A DNA stretch of 28,006 nt, taken from assembly GCA_937944075.1 (NCBI GenBank), contig CALDZZ010000237.1, positions 1 through 28,006 of the forward strand. The letters run 5' to 3'. Below, piece by piece: positions 1 to 6,758 of the stretch (position 1 is its first letter; each line of letters opens with the position of its first letter). The DNA comes from an uncultured Rhizobiaceae group bacterium. GTDB lineage: Bacteria; Pseudomonadota; Alphaproteobacteria; Rhizobiales; Rhizobiaceae. The translations under genes were made by a program, and so were the position numbers. The notes beneath the pieces were generated by a model, which saw only the letters and a list, made by a program, of their open reading frames with translations, made no database searches and was not told where the DNA came from.

Positions 1-378
<378 letters not shown>

Positions 379-388
379 GAAAAGTCAA

Positions 389-1084
389 ATGATACAGATT
401 GCCGTTGGCAACAAGCTATATTCATCCTGGTCTCTAAGAGCGGGCATGTTGTTGCGCGCTTTTGACATTCCTTTCGAGGAAACTGTCATTCCTATGTACA
501 AGGAAGATACGACGGCAAAGATGCGTGCCTTTGGACCAACCGGCAAGGTGCCGGTCATTCAGGATGGAAATATCAAGGTTTGGGAGAGCCTGGCAATTAT
601 CGAATATATTGCTGACAGGTTTCCTGACAAACATATCTGGCCAGAAGACATGGCTGCACGCGCACATGCAAGAGCCGCGTCGAGTGAAATGCATTCAGGC
701 TTTATGGGGTTAAGGTCATCCTGCCCGATGAACTTGACTGCCAGCTTCAAGCACAGGGAAAGAAGCGAGGCTGTTATGTCTGATCTGGCGCGTCTGGATG
801 AACTTTGGAGCGAGGCGCACGGGATGCATGCTACGAGTGGTGATTTTCTTTATGGTGCGTTTAGTGCAGCGGACGCAATGTTCATGCCTGTTGTGACACG
901 CATAGATACGTATCGGCTCTATGCAAGCGACAATATGGAACGTTACATGAGGGCGATGTTGAATCATCCGGCTTTTATTGCATGGAAGGCGGAGGCATTT
1001 AAGGAGCCGTGGTTCTTGCCCCATTATGAAGAAAACGAAGTGCTGGATCAGCGGCATTATCTTCCCATGGAAGGGCAGGCATGA
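389..1084 (+). CDS. Glutathione S-transferase family protein
   Basis: A 231-residue protein with the N-terminal thioredoxin-like GST domain (NKLYSSWSLRAGMLLRAFDIPFEE, with the serine-rich active-site loop; FGPTGKVPVIQDG cis-proline motif; 'WESLAIIEYIADRFP' glutathione-binding stretch) and an alpha-helical C-terminal domain from about residue 90. I chose ATG 389 because AGGA at 377-380 sits 8 bases upstream and the protein then starts MIQIAVGNKLYSSW as in the family; an in-frame ATG at 299 would run through the end of the upstream gene. It starts 11 bases after ilvI and overlaps the next gene by ATGA (1081-1084), so it is probably co-transcribed. The substrate cannot be read from sequence; conjugation or reductive detoxification is the family role. 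Confidence 0.9.
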   Translation: MIQIAVGNKLYSSWSLRAGMLLRAFDIPFEETVIPMYKEDTTAKMRAFGPTGKVPVIQDGNIKVWESLAIIEYIADRFPDKHIWPEDMAARAHARAASSEMHSGFMGLRSSCPMNLTASFKHRERSEAVMSDLARLDELWSEAHGMHATSGDFLYGAFSAADAMFMPVVTRIDTYRLYASDNMERYMRAMLNHPAFIAWKAEAFKEPWFLPHYEENEVLDQRHYLPMEGQA

Positions 1085-2028
1085 GCGGCAAGCCCAAAAC
1101 CCTGATTACAGATTATGCCTTGTTGATCACATTGGCTGCCATGTTTGGTGCTTCTTTCATGATGACAAAAGTGGCTGTGGTTGATGTGCCACCGGCAACC
1201 ATTGCGCTATCTCGTATTCTGATTGGTGGCGTGATGCTGTATTTCGTTATGCTGTTTTACAAGCAAAACCTGCGGTCTCTCTTGCCTCACTGGAAAATGA
1301 TTACGCTTGCCGGTTTTTTCGGAACGGCACTTCCGTTTTTTCTGATTTCATGGGGACAGGAAAAGGTGGATGCGGGGCTGACCTCAATCCTTATGGCTGT
1401 GATGCCATTGATTACGCTTGTGCTCGCGCATTTTTTCACGAATGACGAAAAACTCAATCTGTTCAAAATTATGGGGTTTTGCCTTGGGCTTGTGGGGGTT
1501 GCGGTCTTGATCGGCTTTGACAAGCTTGCAAGCTTTACAGAAGAGGCTATCCGCTCCTATGCAATCATGCTGGCGGCCTGCTCATATGCAGTTCATGCCA
1601 TTCTTTCAAAATATCTGACAGGCGCGCCACGCTATGCGGTTTCTTCTGCCGTTTTGCTGGTGTCGGTGATCATTCTTTTGCCGATTGTATTGTATCTTGA
1701 TGCGCCCTGGAATTTGTCTATCTCAACCACCTCATGGTGGATGTTGGTGCTATTGGGCATTTTCCCCACAGGTGTAGGCATGTTGATGCTGTTTGCCATT
1801 ATTGAAAGACAGGGCGCAGGGTTTTTAAGTCAGATCAATTTCCTTGTACCGGTCTTCGGTATTTTATGGGCGATTGCGCTGATTGATGAAACCCTGCCAC
1901 CAAATGCTCTCGCGGCTCTTGTCATTATTCTGGCAGGCGTTGCCATTGCCCGCATAAAATATAATAAAGAACCTATTCAAAAACCAATTGAAAACACAAT
2001 TGAAAACTCTGTGGAACAAAAATCATGA
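1081..2028 (+). CDS. DMT superfamily transporter, EamA family
   Basis: A 315-residue integral membrane protein with about ten hydrophobic segments in two repeats of five, the architecture of EamA/RhaT drug-metabolite transporters. Family-like motifs are visible: 'GASFMMTKVAVVDVPPATIALSRILIGG' in the first repeat, 'GQEKVDAGLTSILMAVMPLITLVLAHFF' at its end, and 'FLSQINFLVPVFGILWAIALIDETLPPNALAALVIILAGV' closing the second. The C-terminal tail (about 25 residues, QKPIENTIENSVEQKS) is hydrophilic. It overlaps the GST stop (ATGA) and its own stop overlaps ilvH (ATGA at 2025-2028), so translation is coupled through GST-exporter-IlvH. Exporters of this family often move amino acids or metabolites; export of branched-chain intermediates is possible from context but is only inference. 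Confidence 0.9.
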   Translation: MSGKPKTLITDYALLITLAAMFGASFMMTKVAVVDVPPATIALSRILIGGVMLYFVMLFYKQNLRSLLPHWKMITLAGFFGTALPFFLISWGQEKVDAGLTSILMAVMPLITLVLAHFFTNDEKLNLFKIMGFCLGLVGVAVLIGFDKLASFTEEAIRSYAIMLAACSYAVHAILSKYLTGAPRYAVSSAVLLVSVIILLPIVLYLDAPWNLSISTTSWWMLVLLGIFPTGVGMLMLFAIIERQGAGFLSQINFLVPVFGILWAIALIDETLPPNALAALVIILAGVAIARIKYNKEPIQKPIENTIENSVEQKS

Positions 2029-2606
2029 ATGCGAAAAAAGTGCACCAAAGCGGAACCGGCTCAGCCTATTTCATCGTTGAGAACAAGGAGATTCCGCGTT
2101 CCCATGTGTTGGCTGTAATCGTGGATAATGAACCGGGTGTGCTTGCGCGGGTGATCGGGCTTTTCTCTGGCCGCGGTTATAACATCGAAAGCCTGACCGT
2201 CTCTGAAACCAGCCATGATAACAAGGTTTCACGCATCACGATCGTTTCTTCCGGTACGTTGCAAGTGCTTGATCAAATCAAGAAACAGCTTGAGCGTATG
2301 GTGCCGGTTCACCGTGTGGTTGATCTGACACTGGTTGCAGGTTTGAACGGCCACGAAAAACCGATTGAACGCGAACTTGCCATGGTCAAGGTAGCAGGAA
2401 AGGGTGAAAGCCGCGTGGAAGCCATGCGCCTTGCAGAAGCCTTTCGTGCGCAAGTGATCGACGCTTCAACCGAGCATTTCACGTTTGAGATTACGGGCCG
2501 CATTTCAAAGATTGAGCAATTCATTGCCATCATGGAACCATTGGGTTTGGTGGAGGTATGCCGTACAGGTGTGGTAGCTGTGAGCCGTGGCAAGGACGGG
2601 ATGTAA
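2025..2606 (+). CDS. ilvH: Acetolactate synthase small (regulatory) subunit
   Basis: A 193-residue protein with an N-terminal ACT domain (HVLAVIVDNEPGVLARVIGLFSGRGYNIESLTVSET is the diagnostic segment, about residues 28-63) and a C-terminal ALS_ss_C domain ending GLVEVCRTGVVAVSRGKDGM. It binds the large subunit, raises its activity and confers feedback inhibition by branched-chain amino acids. The length is a little above the usual 160-175 because of an N-terminal extension common in alphaproteobacteria. GGA lies about 9 bases before ATG 2025; the start overlaps the exporter gene, and the TAA overlaps the ATG of the ABM gene (TAATG). A diverged second copy of this gene's 3' end lies 430 bases downstream. 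Confidence 0.95.
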   Translation: MNAKKVHQSGTGSAYFIVENKEIPRSHVLAVIVDNEPGVLARVIGLFSGRGYNIESLTVSETSHDNKVSRITIVSSGTLQVLDQIKKQLERMVPVHRVVDLTLVAGLNGHEKPIERELAMVKVAGKGESRVEAMRLAEAFRAQVIDASTEHFTFEITGRISKIEQFIAIMEPLGLVEVCRTGVVAVSRGKDGM

Positions 2607-2902
2607 TGTCTGATCTGCCGAAAGGCTCATTCAGACTCGAAGGGCATATCGATGTGCCGGCAGACCGGATCGCGAAGGTTAGTGAAGCACTGAAAGAGCA
2701 CATTAAACTTACCCGTGAAGAAGCTGGTTGCATCTTTTTTAATGTAGATGCTTGTTCAGAAGTTGCAGGACGCTTTTTGGTATCTGAGGCTTTTGTGGAT
2801 GAAGCAGCTTTTCAGTTTCATCAAACACGAGCAGGGGAGTCACCTTGGGCAGAGGCAAGTGCAGGCGTGCCGAGGGAATATAAGACTTGGGTTGTTGCGT
2901 AA
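2606..2902 (+). CDS. Antibiotic biosynthesis monooxygenase (ABM) domain protein
   Basis: A 98-residue single-domain protein resembling the ABM/YgiN family: 'GHIDVPADRIAKVSEALKEHIKLTREEAGCIFFNVDACSEVAGRFLVSEAFVDEAAFQFHQT' carries the usual pattern of a beta strand, a long helix, a Glu-x-Gly-Cys turn and the conserved FHQ/H segment. Such dimeric ferredoxin-like proteins act on quinones, haem or signalling molecules, or lack known activity. The start ATG 2606 overlaps the ilvH stop (TAATG); a longer in-frame start at 2558 would run inside ilvH and is rejected. It is the last gene of the plus-strand cluster and sits exactly between the intact ilvH end and a decayed ilvH end. Confidence 0.8.
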   Translation: MSDLPKGSFRLEGHIDVPADRIAKVSEALKEHIKLTREEAGCIFFNVDACSEVAGRFLVSEAFVDEAAFQFHQTRAGESPWAEASAGVPREYKTWVVA

Positions 2903-2976
2903 GCTTCAGCAAAATGGAAAAGAGATAAGGCCACGCTATGCATGTATGATGTATGCGCAAGCGTGTAACACTGGTT

Positions 2977-3045
2977 GGCCTATTCGAAGTCTGCAGAACA
3001 GGTGTTGTAACCGTGAACCGTGGTAAGGATGTAATGTCTGGTTAA
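2977..3045 (+). pseudogene. Remnant of a second ilvH 3' end
   Basis: Bases 2977-3030 translate as GLFEVCRTGVVTVNRGKD, against GLVEVCRTGVVAVSRGKD in the intact ilvH (2544-2597): 15 of 18 residues agree. At the DNA level I count about 50 identities over 64 aligned bases plus one 5-base deletion, and the match continues through TGTAATGTCTG, that is, past the ilvH stop into the first codons of the following gene. Most differences are at third positions, so this stretch diverged as coding sequence. No start codon or upstream ilvH body remains: the frame is closed at 2947. The bases 2903-2976 may hold more decayed ilvH, but I cannot align them convincingly. The minus-strand gene ends at 3042, overlapping the remnant. 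Confidence 0.8.
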
Positions 3046-3416
3046 CCCAAATCTTCCCATTTGCTCAGACCCAATTTCCAGTGATCATAAGCTGCAAACA
3101 GCGCCATCGGTAAACCAAATAATAATGCGCCAACTGCGCACCATGTGATGTATTCCAGTAAAGAAATAACTATATCGAAACTGCCAAACAACATCCCTTG
3201 AATTAATATAATTAGATACATGATAATGCCAAAAGGTATGGCCCAACAAGCTCCCAATACGATTACGTTTACCCAGAAATTCTCATATTGAGCTGGCTTT
3301 AACTTGATTTCATACTTCCAAAACAATTTGTATAATTTTGGAGTTCCATAAAAGTACTTTTTTGAACTTTTCAACTCAGCAAGGGCATGTTCTAATTTTC
3401 TGTTGAATTCTTCCAT
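3042..3416 (-). CDS. Small membrane protein, DUF6404-like
   Basis: A 124-residue protein: an amphipathic N-terminus (MEEFNRKLEHALAELKSSKKYF), a segment PKLYKLFWKYEIKLKPAQYENFW, two or three hydrophobic segments (about residues 49-72 and 78-105), and a C-terminus ending LGLSKWEDLG. This order, an (E)xKLxxALxEL start, a P-x-LY-x-LxW motif and a terminal WEDL after two transmembrane helices, matches what I remember of DUF6404; the family has no known function. I chose ATG 3416 because it overlaps the SDR stop codon (TGATG), pointing to coupled translation; an in-frame ATG at 3431 adds five residues. Its stop lies in the ilvH remnant. AT content is visibly higher than in its neighbours, which may indicate transfer. 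Confidence 0.7.
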   Translation of the reverse strand: MEEFNRKLEHALAELKSSKKYFYGTPKLYKLFWKYEIKLKPAQYENFWVNVIVLGACWAIPFGIIMYLIILIQGMLFGSFDIVISLLEYITWCAVGALLFGLPMALFAAYDHWKLGLSKWEDLG

Positions 3417-4177
3417 CAAACCACCCCACACCGCGCTCTAATTGCTTCATCCCTTAAACTCACATCATCGCCATCAAACTCTTTCGCATCTTCTGTAGCC
3501 AGCCAGCAGATTGCCTGGGCTGGCCATTCTGGTGGGATGTGATCTGAAACTTCCAGAGTCGAGACCGGATTAATGCCTGAAGCTTTTATGTTGACCTGCA
3601 TGTCGGTTGCAACCGTTCCTGGTGACAGGCCAACCACGCGGATGCCTTTGTTGGCGTATTCCTTGTGTGTTGCCTTGGTCAACATGAGGGCAGCTGCCTT
3701 GGATGCACAATAATGGCTCCAGCCTTCCATTGCGCCGTATGCCGCCCCTGATGATATATTGATAATCACGCCTTCGCCACGTGCTTCCATGCCGGGCAGA
3801 GTGGCATGCAACATGTTGAAAATGCCTTTGACATTGACATCTATCACTTTGCCCCAATCCTTAGGTGCTATGTCTGTGATGTGTCCAATCGGGTCGATTA
3901 GCCCAGCATTGTTGACGACAATATCAATTTTGCCGAATTGCATGATGGCTTGGGCAACTGCGGAGTTGACCTGATTGTAATCACTCACATCACAAGCAAC
4001 AGCGAGTGCCTCTCCACCAGATGCATTGATCTCGCCAGCAAGTTCTGAAAGCGCATCTTGCGAGCGTGCAGTGAGTACGACCTTTACGCCAAGCTCTGCC
4101 ATGCGTCTTGCTGTTGCCGCGCCTATGCCCTTGCTGGCTCCTGTGATGATTGCGGTTTTCCCCTTGAGTTCTTCCAT
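3416..4177 (-). CDS. Short-chain dehydrogenase/reductase (SDR) oxidoreductase
   Basis: A 253-residue classical SDR. The Rossmann cofactor motif TGASKGIGA is at residues 12-20, the NNAG motif at 89-92, and the catalytic Ser143-Tyr156-Lys160 set is present (ISSGAAYGAMEGWSHYCASKAA), followed by LSPGTVATDM. An arginine after the second strand (TARS) suggests NADP(H) preference; this is inferred. The C-terminus (FDGDDVSLRDEAIRARCGVV) resembles a group of alphaproteobacterial SDRs with a 'G-x-E/D-x-S-L/I-R-D' ending. Substrate unknown. GGAAAG lies about 12 bases upstream of ATG 4177. The stop overlaps the start of the DUF6404-like gene. Confidence 0.9.
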   Translation of the reverse strand: MEELKGKTAIITGASKGIGAATARRMAELGVKVVLTARSQDALSELAGEINASGGEALAVACDVSDYNQVNSAVAQAIMQFGKIDIVVNNAGLIDPIGHITDIAPKDWGKVIDVNVKGIFNMLHATLPGMEARGEGVIINISSGAAYGAMEGWSHYCASKAAALMLTKATHKEYANKGIRVVGLSPGTVATDMQVNIKASGINPVSTLEVSDHIPPEWPAQAICWLATEDAKEFDGDDVSLRDEAIRARCGVV

Positions 4178-4228
4178 GGATGACTTACTTTCCGGATTGA
4201 GCGTTTTGGTTGATTTTAATGCGGGAAG

Positions 4229-4249
4229 ATAAGGCTTTCAAATCCTTAT
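4229..4249 (-). terminator. Weak hairpin after the exported-protein gene
   Basis: On the minus strand ATAAGG and CCTTAT form a 6-bp stem with a 9-base loop directly after the TGA at 4250. No T-run follows, so termination here is doubtful and read-through into the SDR gene is possible. Confidence 0.25.
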
Positions 4250-4783
4250 TCAAGCAGTAGAGGAATGCTCCAACTCTGTTCCATCCTGCTGTGTTGATTC
4301 AGGATCTTGTGCCAAGTCCTTGTTTTCAGAATCAATTTCCGAAGAAGGTTCTTCAAAAGCCAGTTCTTCCCTTGGGCTGTCCGGGTCATCCTCTTCAATC
4401 ATGTCATCCAGCATTTCATTAGCTTTTTCCAGGCCTGTTTTGAGCTGAGAGCTGGGTTTCATGAAAGCCCCTTCATAAAGCGGCTTGACGGCCTTGTGAA
4501 TGCCAAAGGAATTTGCCTGTGCGCTGATGACGCCTTTTTCCATTAGTTGGGATTTGAGGGCAGAAGCGGTTGCCGTGTCCACTTTCAACAAACGTTCGAG
4601 CATGCCCGGGCTGCACTTGTTGTGCGCACGCACGATCATTTCAGCCCACTTATAAGTATGACCTGAAACGCCAGCGGATACGGTTGAACTCGCTGTGCCT
4701 GCAATGGCTGAAGCGGGCAGGGATGGCATCAATGGCATCATACCGATTGCGCCGATGGATTTGAGTAAACTGCGTCTTTTCAT
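4250..4783 (-). CDS. Exported protein of unknown function with acidic C-terminal tail
   Basis: A 177-residue protein I do not recognise. It begins MKRRSLLKSIGAIGMMPLMPSLPASAIAG: an RRSLLK motif, a hydrophobic core and an ASA-like cleavage site near residue 26, so it looks like a Tat-type or Sec signal peptide. Residues 44-85 (HTYKWAEMIVRAHNKCSPGMLERLLKVDTATASALKSQLMEKGVI) have the spacing of a small winged-helix-like unit, and the last 50 residues are rich in Glu, Asp, Ser and Gln and probably disordered. The ATG is the end of an 18-bp palindrome and no Shine-Dalgarno sequence is visible, so the message may be leaderless or the start may lie elsewhere. It is a monocistron or first gene ahead of the SDR pair (72-base gap). 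Confidence 0.65.
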   Translation of the reverse strand: MKRRSLLKSIGAIGMMPLMPSLPASAIAGTASSTVSAGVSGHTYKWAEMIVRAHNKCSPGMLERLLKVDTATASALKSQLMEKGVISAQANSFGIHKAVKPLYEGAFMKPSSQLKTGLEKANEMLDDMIEEDDPDSPREELAFEEPSSEIDSENKDLAQDPESTQQDGTELEHSSTA

Positions 4784-4798
4784 ATATTATAATATATG
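4781..4798. promoter_or_regulatory. 18-bp perfect AT-rich palindrome over the start codon of the exported-protein gene
   Basis: CATATATTATAATATATG reads the same on both strands. Its last three bases on the minus strand are the ATG of the exported-protein gene, and it contains TATAAT in the same orientation. A -10 element that close would put the transcript start at or just after the ATG, so either translation starts leaderless or the palindrome is an operator and the -10 lies elsewhere. No convincing -35 is seen at the expected distance. Confidence 0.4.
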
Positions 4799-4878
4799 CA
4801 GAACAAGCTTGTATTAAAAGGGCGATTGACAGTTGTTTACCGCTAAGTCACGGTGCCTGACCTGTCGGAGTTATGTTT

Positions 4879-5472
4879 ATGCCCCTTGATGTTTTTCTTG
4901 CCTTGCTGGTTTTTTCGTTTGCATCGTCCATTACACCAGGCCCCAACAACATCATGTTGTTGGCATCCGGGGTGAATTTCGGTTTCCGCAAAACCATCCC
5001 TCACATGTTCGGGATTGCCTTTGGGTTTGGACTTTTGCTTATGGCTGTCGGATTTGGCCTGAAGGAAGTTTTTCAGACCTTTCCGATTATGGAATTGGTA
5101 CTGAAAATCGTTGGTGGGCTTTATTTGCTTTATCTTGCCTGGAAAATTGCCAATACGAATACGATTGCAAAAGGTGAAAACGCTGGCTCACCGATGAGCT
5201 TTATTGCGGCGGCGCTGTTTCAGTGGGTTAATCCAAAGGCCTGGGTAATGGCAATTTATGCGATGACGGCCTATACGGGTGAGCCTGATTTTACGACAAG
5301 TGTATTCATTGTTGTATTTGCCTTTGTGGTGATCAACTTCCCCAGTGTTTCTGTCTGGTGTGCATTCGGGGTTGGGCTGCGCGAGTGGCTTTCAGATCCC
5401 AAGCGTTTGAGACTGTTCAACATCTTTATGGCGGTTCTACTGGTTTTGAGTCTTTATCCGATGATACGCTAA
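4879..5472 (+). CDS. LysE/RhtB family amino-acid exporter
   Basis: A 197-residue inner-membrane protein with about six hydrophobic segments and the LysE/RhtB signature near the N-terminus: SSITPGPNNIMLLASGVNFGFRKTIPHMFGIAFGF, followed by LKIVGGLYLLYLAWKI and the later FQWVNPKAWVMAI. These match the RhtB-type translocators that export amino acids or homoserine lactone-like metabolites by proton antiport; substrate is not predictable. I prefer ATG 4879 to ATG 4873 because GGAG at 4867-4870 is then 8 bases upstream rather than 2. It is divergent from the exported-protein gene, with the helicase gene following after 41 bases. Confidence 0.92.
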   Translation: MPLDVFLALLVFSFASSITPGPNNIMLLASGVNFGFRKTIPHMFGIAFGFGLLLMAVGFGLKEVFQTFPIMELVLKIVGGLYLLYLAWKIANTNTIAKGENAGSPMSFIAAALFQWVNPKAWVMAIYAMTAYTGEPDFTTSVFIVVFAFVVINFPSVSVWCAFGVGLREWLSDPKRLRLFNIFMAVLLVLSLYPMIR

Positions 5473-5513
5473 TAATTCTTTTTTAAACGTCAGAATCGTG
5501 TCATTTATCTGCC

Positions 5514-6641
5514 ATGGAATTTTCACCCCAACAGGATAATGCGTTATTGGCTGCCAGCCGCTGGTTGAAGGCTGGTGACCGTCAGGTCTTCAGGCTTTTT
5601 GGCTATGCAGGCACCGGGAAGACCACGCTTGCGCGCCACTTGGCTGAGGATGTGGATGGGGATGTTCTGTTTGCTGCGTTTACGGGCAAGGCTGCACAGG
5701 TGTTGCGTACACGAGGTGCTTCCAAGGCTTCTACCATTCATTCTCTGATCTACCGTCCAAGGGGCGAAGATGTGGTGGAGGATGAAGAGACCGGCAAGAA
5801 GGAAGTTCTGCCAACCTTCTCGCTCAATCGCCAAAGTCCTCTTTCCAAGGCTTCGCTGATCATCATTGATGAATGTTCCATGGTGGATGAGGATTTGGGC
5901 AGGGATCTCTTGTCATTTGGAACGCCTGTTCTGGTTTTGGGGGATCCGGGGCAATTGCCACCGGTTTCGGGAGGCGGGTTTTTTACCGAACATGAGCCTG
6001 ACATTCTACTTGAGGAAATTCACAGACAGGCAAGGGATAACCCCATAATCGAACTTGCGCGGCAAGTGCGTGAAGGCAATCAGGTCATGATCGGGGATTA
6101 TGGTGAAGCAGCAAAAGTCATCTCCAAGCAAAACGTCGATACCGATGAAGTGCTTGAAGCTGATCAGGTTCTTGTTGGAACGAACAAAACACGAAGGCTC
6201 TATAATCAACGGTTGAGAGAACTGAAAGGTTTTGAAGGTCCTTTGCCGGCAGCGGGTGACAAACTGGTTTGTTTGCGAAATGACCCCAAGAAAGGCCTTT
6301 TGAACGGGTCACTTTGGCAAGTAACCAGTGCCGCCAGAACTGTGAAACCTTCCATGAATGTGTTGATCCGAACCGAAGACGAAGGCGTGGATCGGCATTC
6401 TGCAAAAGTGAAGCTGTTGAAAACAGCCTTCGAAGAGCCGGATCGGGAAGTGCCGTGGCAGATGAAGCGTCGCCATGATGACTTTGATTATGGTTATGCA
6501 CTTACAGTTCACAAGGCTCAGGGTTCGCAATGGGAAAATATTTATCTTTTCGATGAAAGTTATGCATTTCGCGAACATCGCGACCGCTGGCTTTACACTG
6601 CTATTACACGGGCTGCCGAGAAATTGACCATCGTCAAATAA
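5514..6641 (+). CDS. Dda/RecD-like superfamily 1 DNA helicase
   Basis: A 375-residue stand-alone SF1B-type helicase. Visible motifs: a Q-motif-like start (FSPQQDNALLAASRWL), Walker A GYAGTGKTT at residues 30-38, motif Ia 'FTGKAAQVLRTRGASKASTIHSLIY', Walker B IIDECSMVD (117-125), motif III GDPGQLPPV (143-151), and a C-terminal UvrD_C_2 module 'YALTVHKAQGSQWENIYLFDE' with the final LYTAITRAAEKLTIV. This is the size and order of phage T4 Dda and of chromosomal 'ATP-dependent RecD-like' helicases, with no RecD N-terminal domain. Role: probably 5'-3' unwinding in replication restart or repair; not demonstrated by the sequence. No clear ribosome binding site precedes ATG 5514, so the start is less certain than the family. 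Confidence 0.9.
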   Translation: MEFSPQQDNALLAASRWLKAGDRQVFRLFGYAGTGKTTLARHLAEDVDGDVLFAAFTGKAAQVLRTRGASKASTIHSLIYRPRGEDVVEDEETGKKEVLPTFSLNRQSPLSKASLIIIDECSMVDEDLGRDLLSFGTPVLVLGDPGQLPPVSGGGFFTEHEPDILLEEIHRQARDNPIIELARQVREGNQVMIGDYGEAAKVISKQNVDTDEVLEADQVLVGTNKTRRLYNQRLRELKGFEGPLPAAGDKLVCLRNDPKKGLLNGSLWQVTSAARTVKPSMNVLIRTEDEGVDRHSAKVKLLKTAFEEPDREVPWQMKRRHDDFDYGYALTVHKAQGSQWENIYLFDESYAFREHRDRWLYTAITRAAEKLTIVK

Positions 6642-6671
6642 TTTTCGTAACTTTTATCTTTATAGTCACAG

Positions 6672-6704
6672 TTAACCATTTGTTACCTATCCAGCTTCTA
6701 TTGT
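6672..6704 (+). promoter_or_regulatory. Candidate CtrA box and -10 element upstream of the hybrid kinase
   Basis: TTAACCATTTGTTACC at 6672-6687 is TTAA-N7-TTAC followed by C, 7 of 8 bases of the alphaproteobacterial CtrA consensus TTAA-N7-TTAA. A TATTGT at 6699-6704 is a possible -10, placing the box over the -35 position as in CtrA-activated promoters. The start codon is 55 bases further on. It is pattern matching only. Confidence 0.4.
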
Positions 6705-6758
6705 CAGAATCATATATGAAAATTTGGGGTTTTCGTTCTTAGGCGGATAGGAATAGTT

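Noticed and set aside
2748..3026. 92-codon plus-strand frame over the ABM gene and ilvH remnant
   Set aside because: Different frame from both the ABM gene and the ilvH-like remnant; translation is Arg/Cys/Gln-rich with no match.
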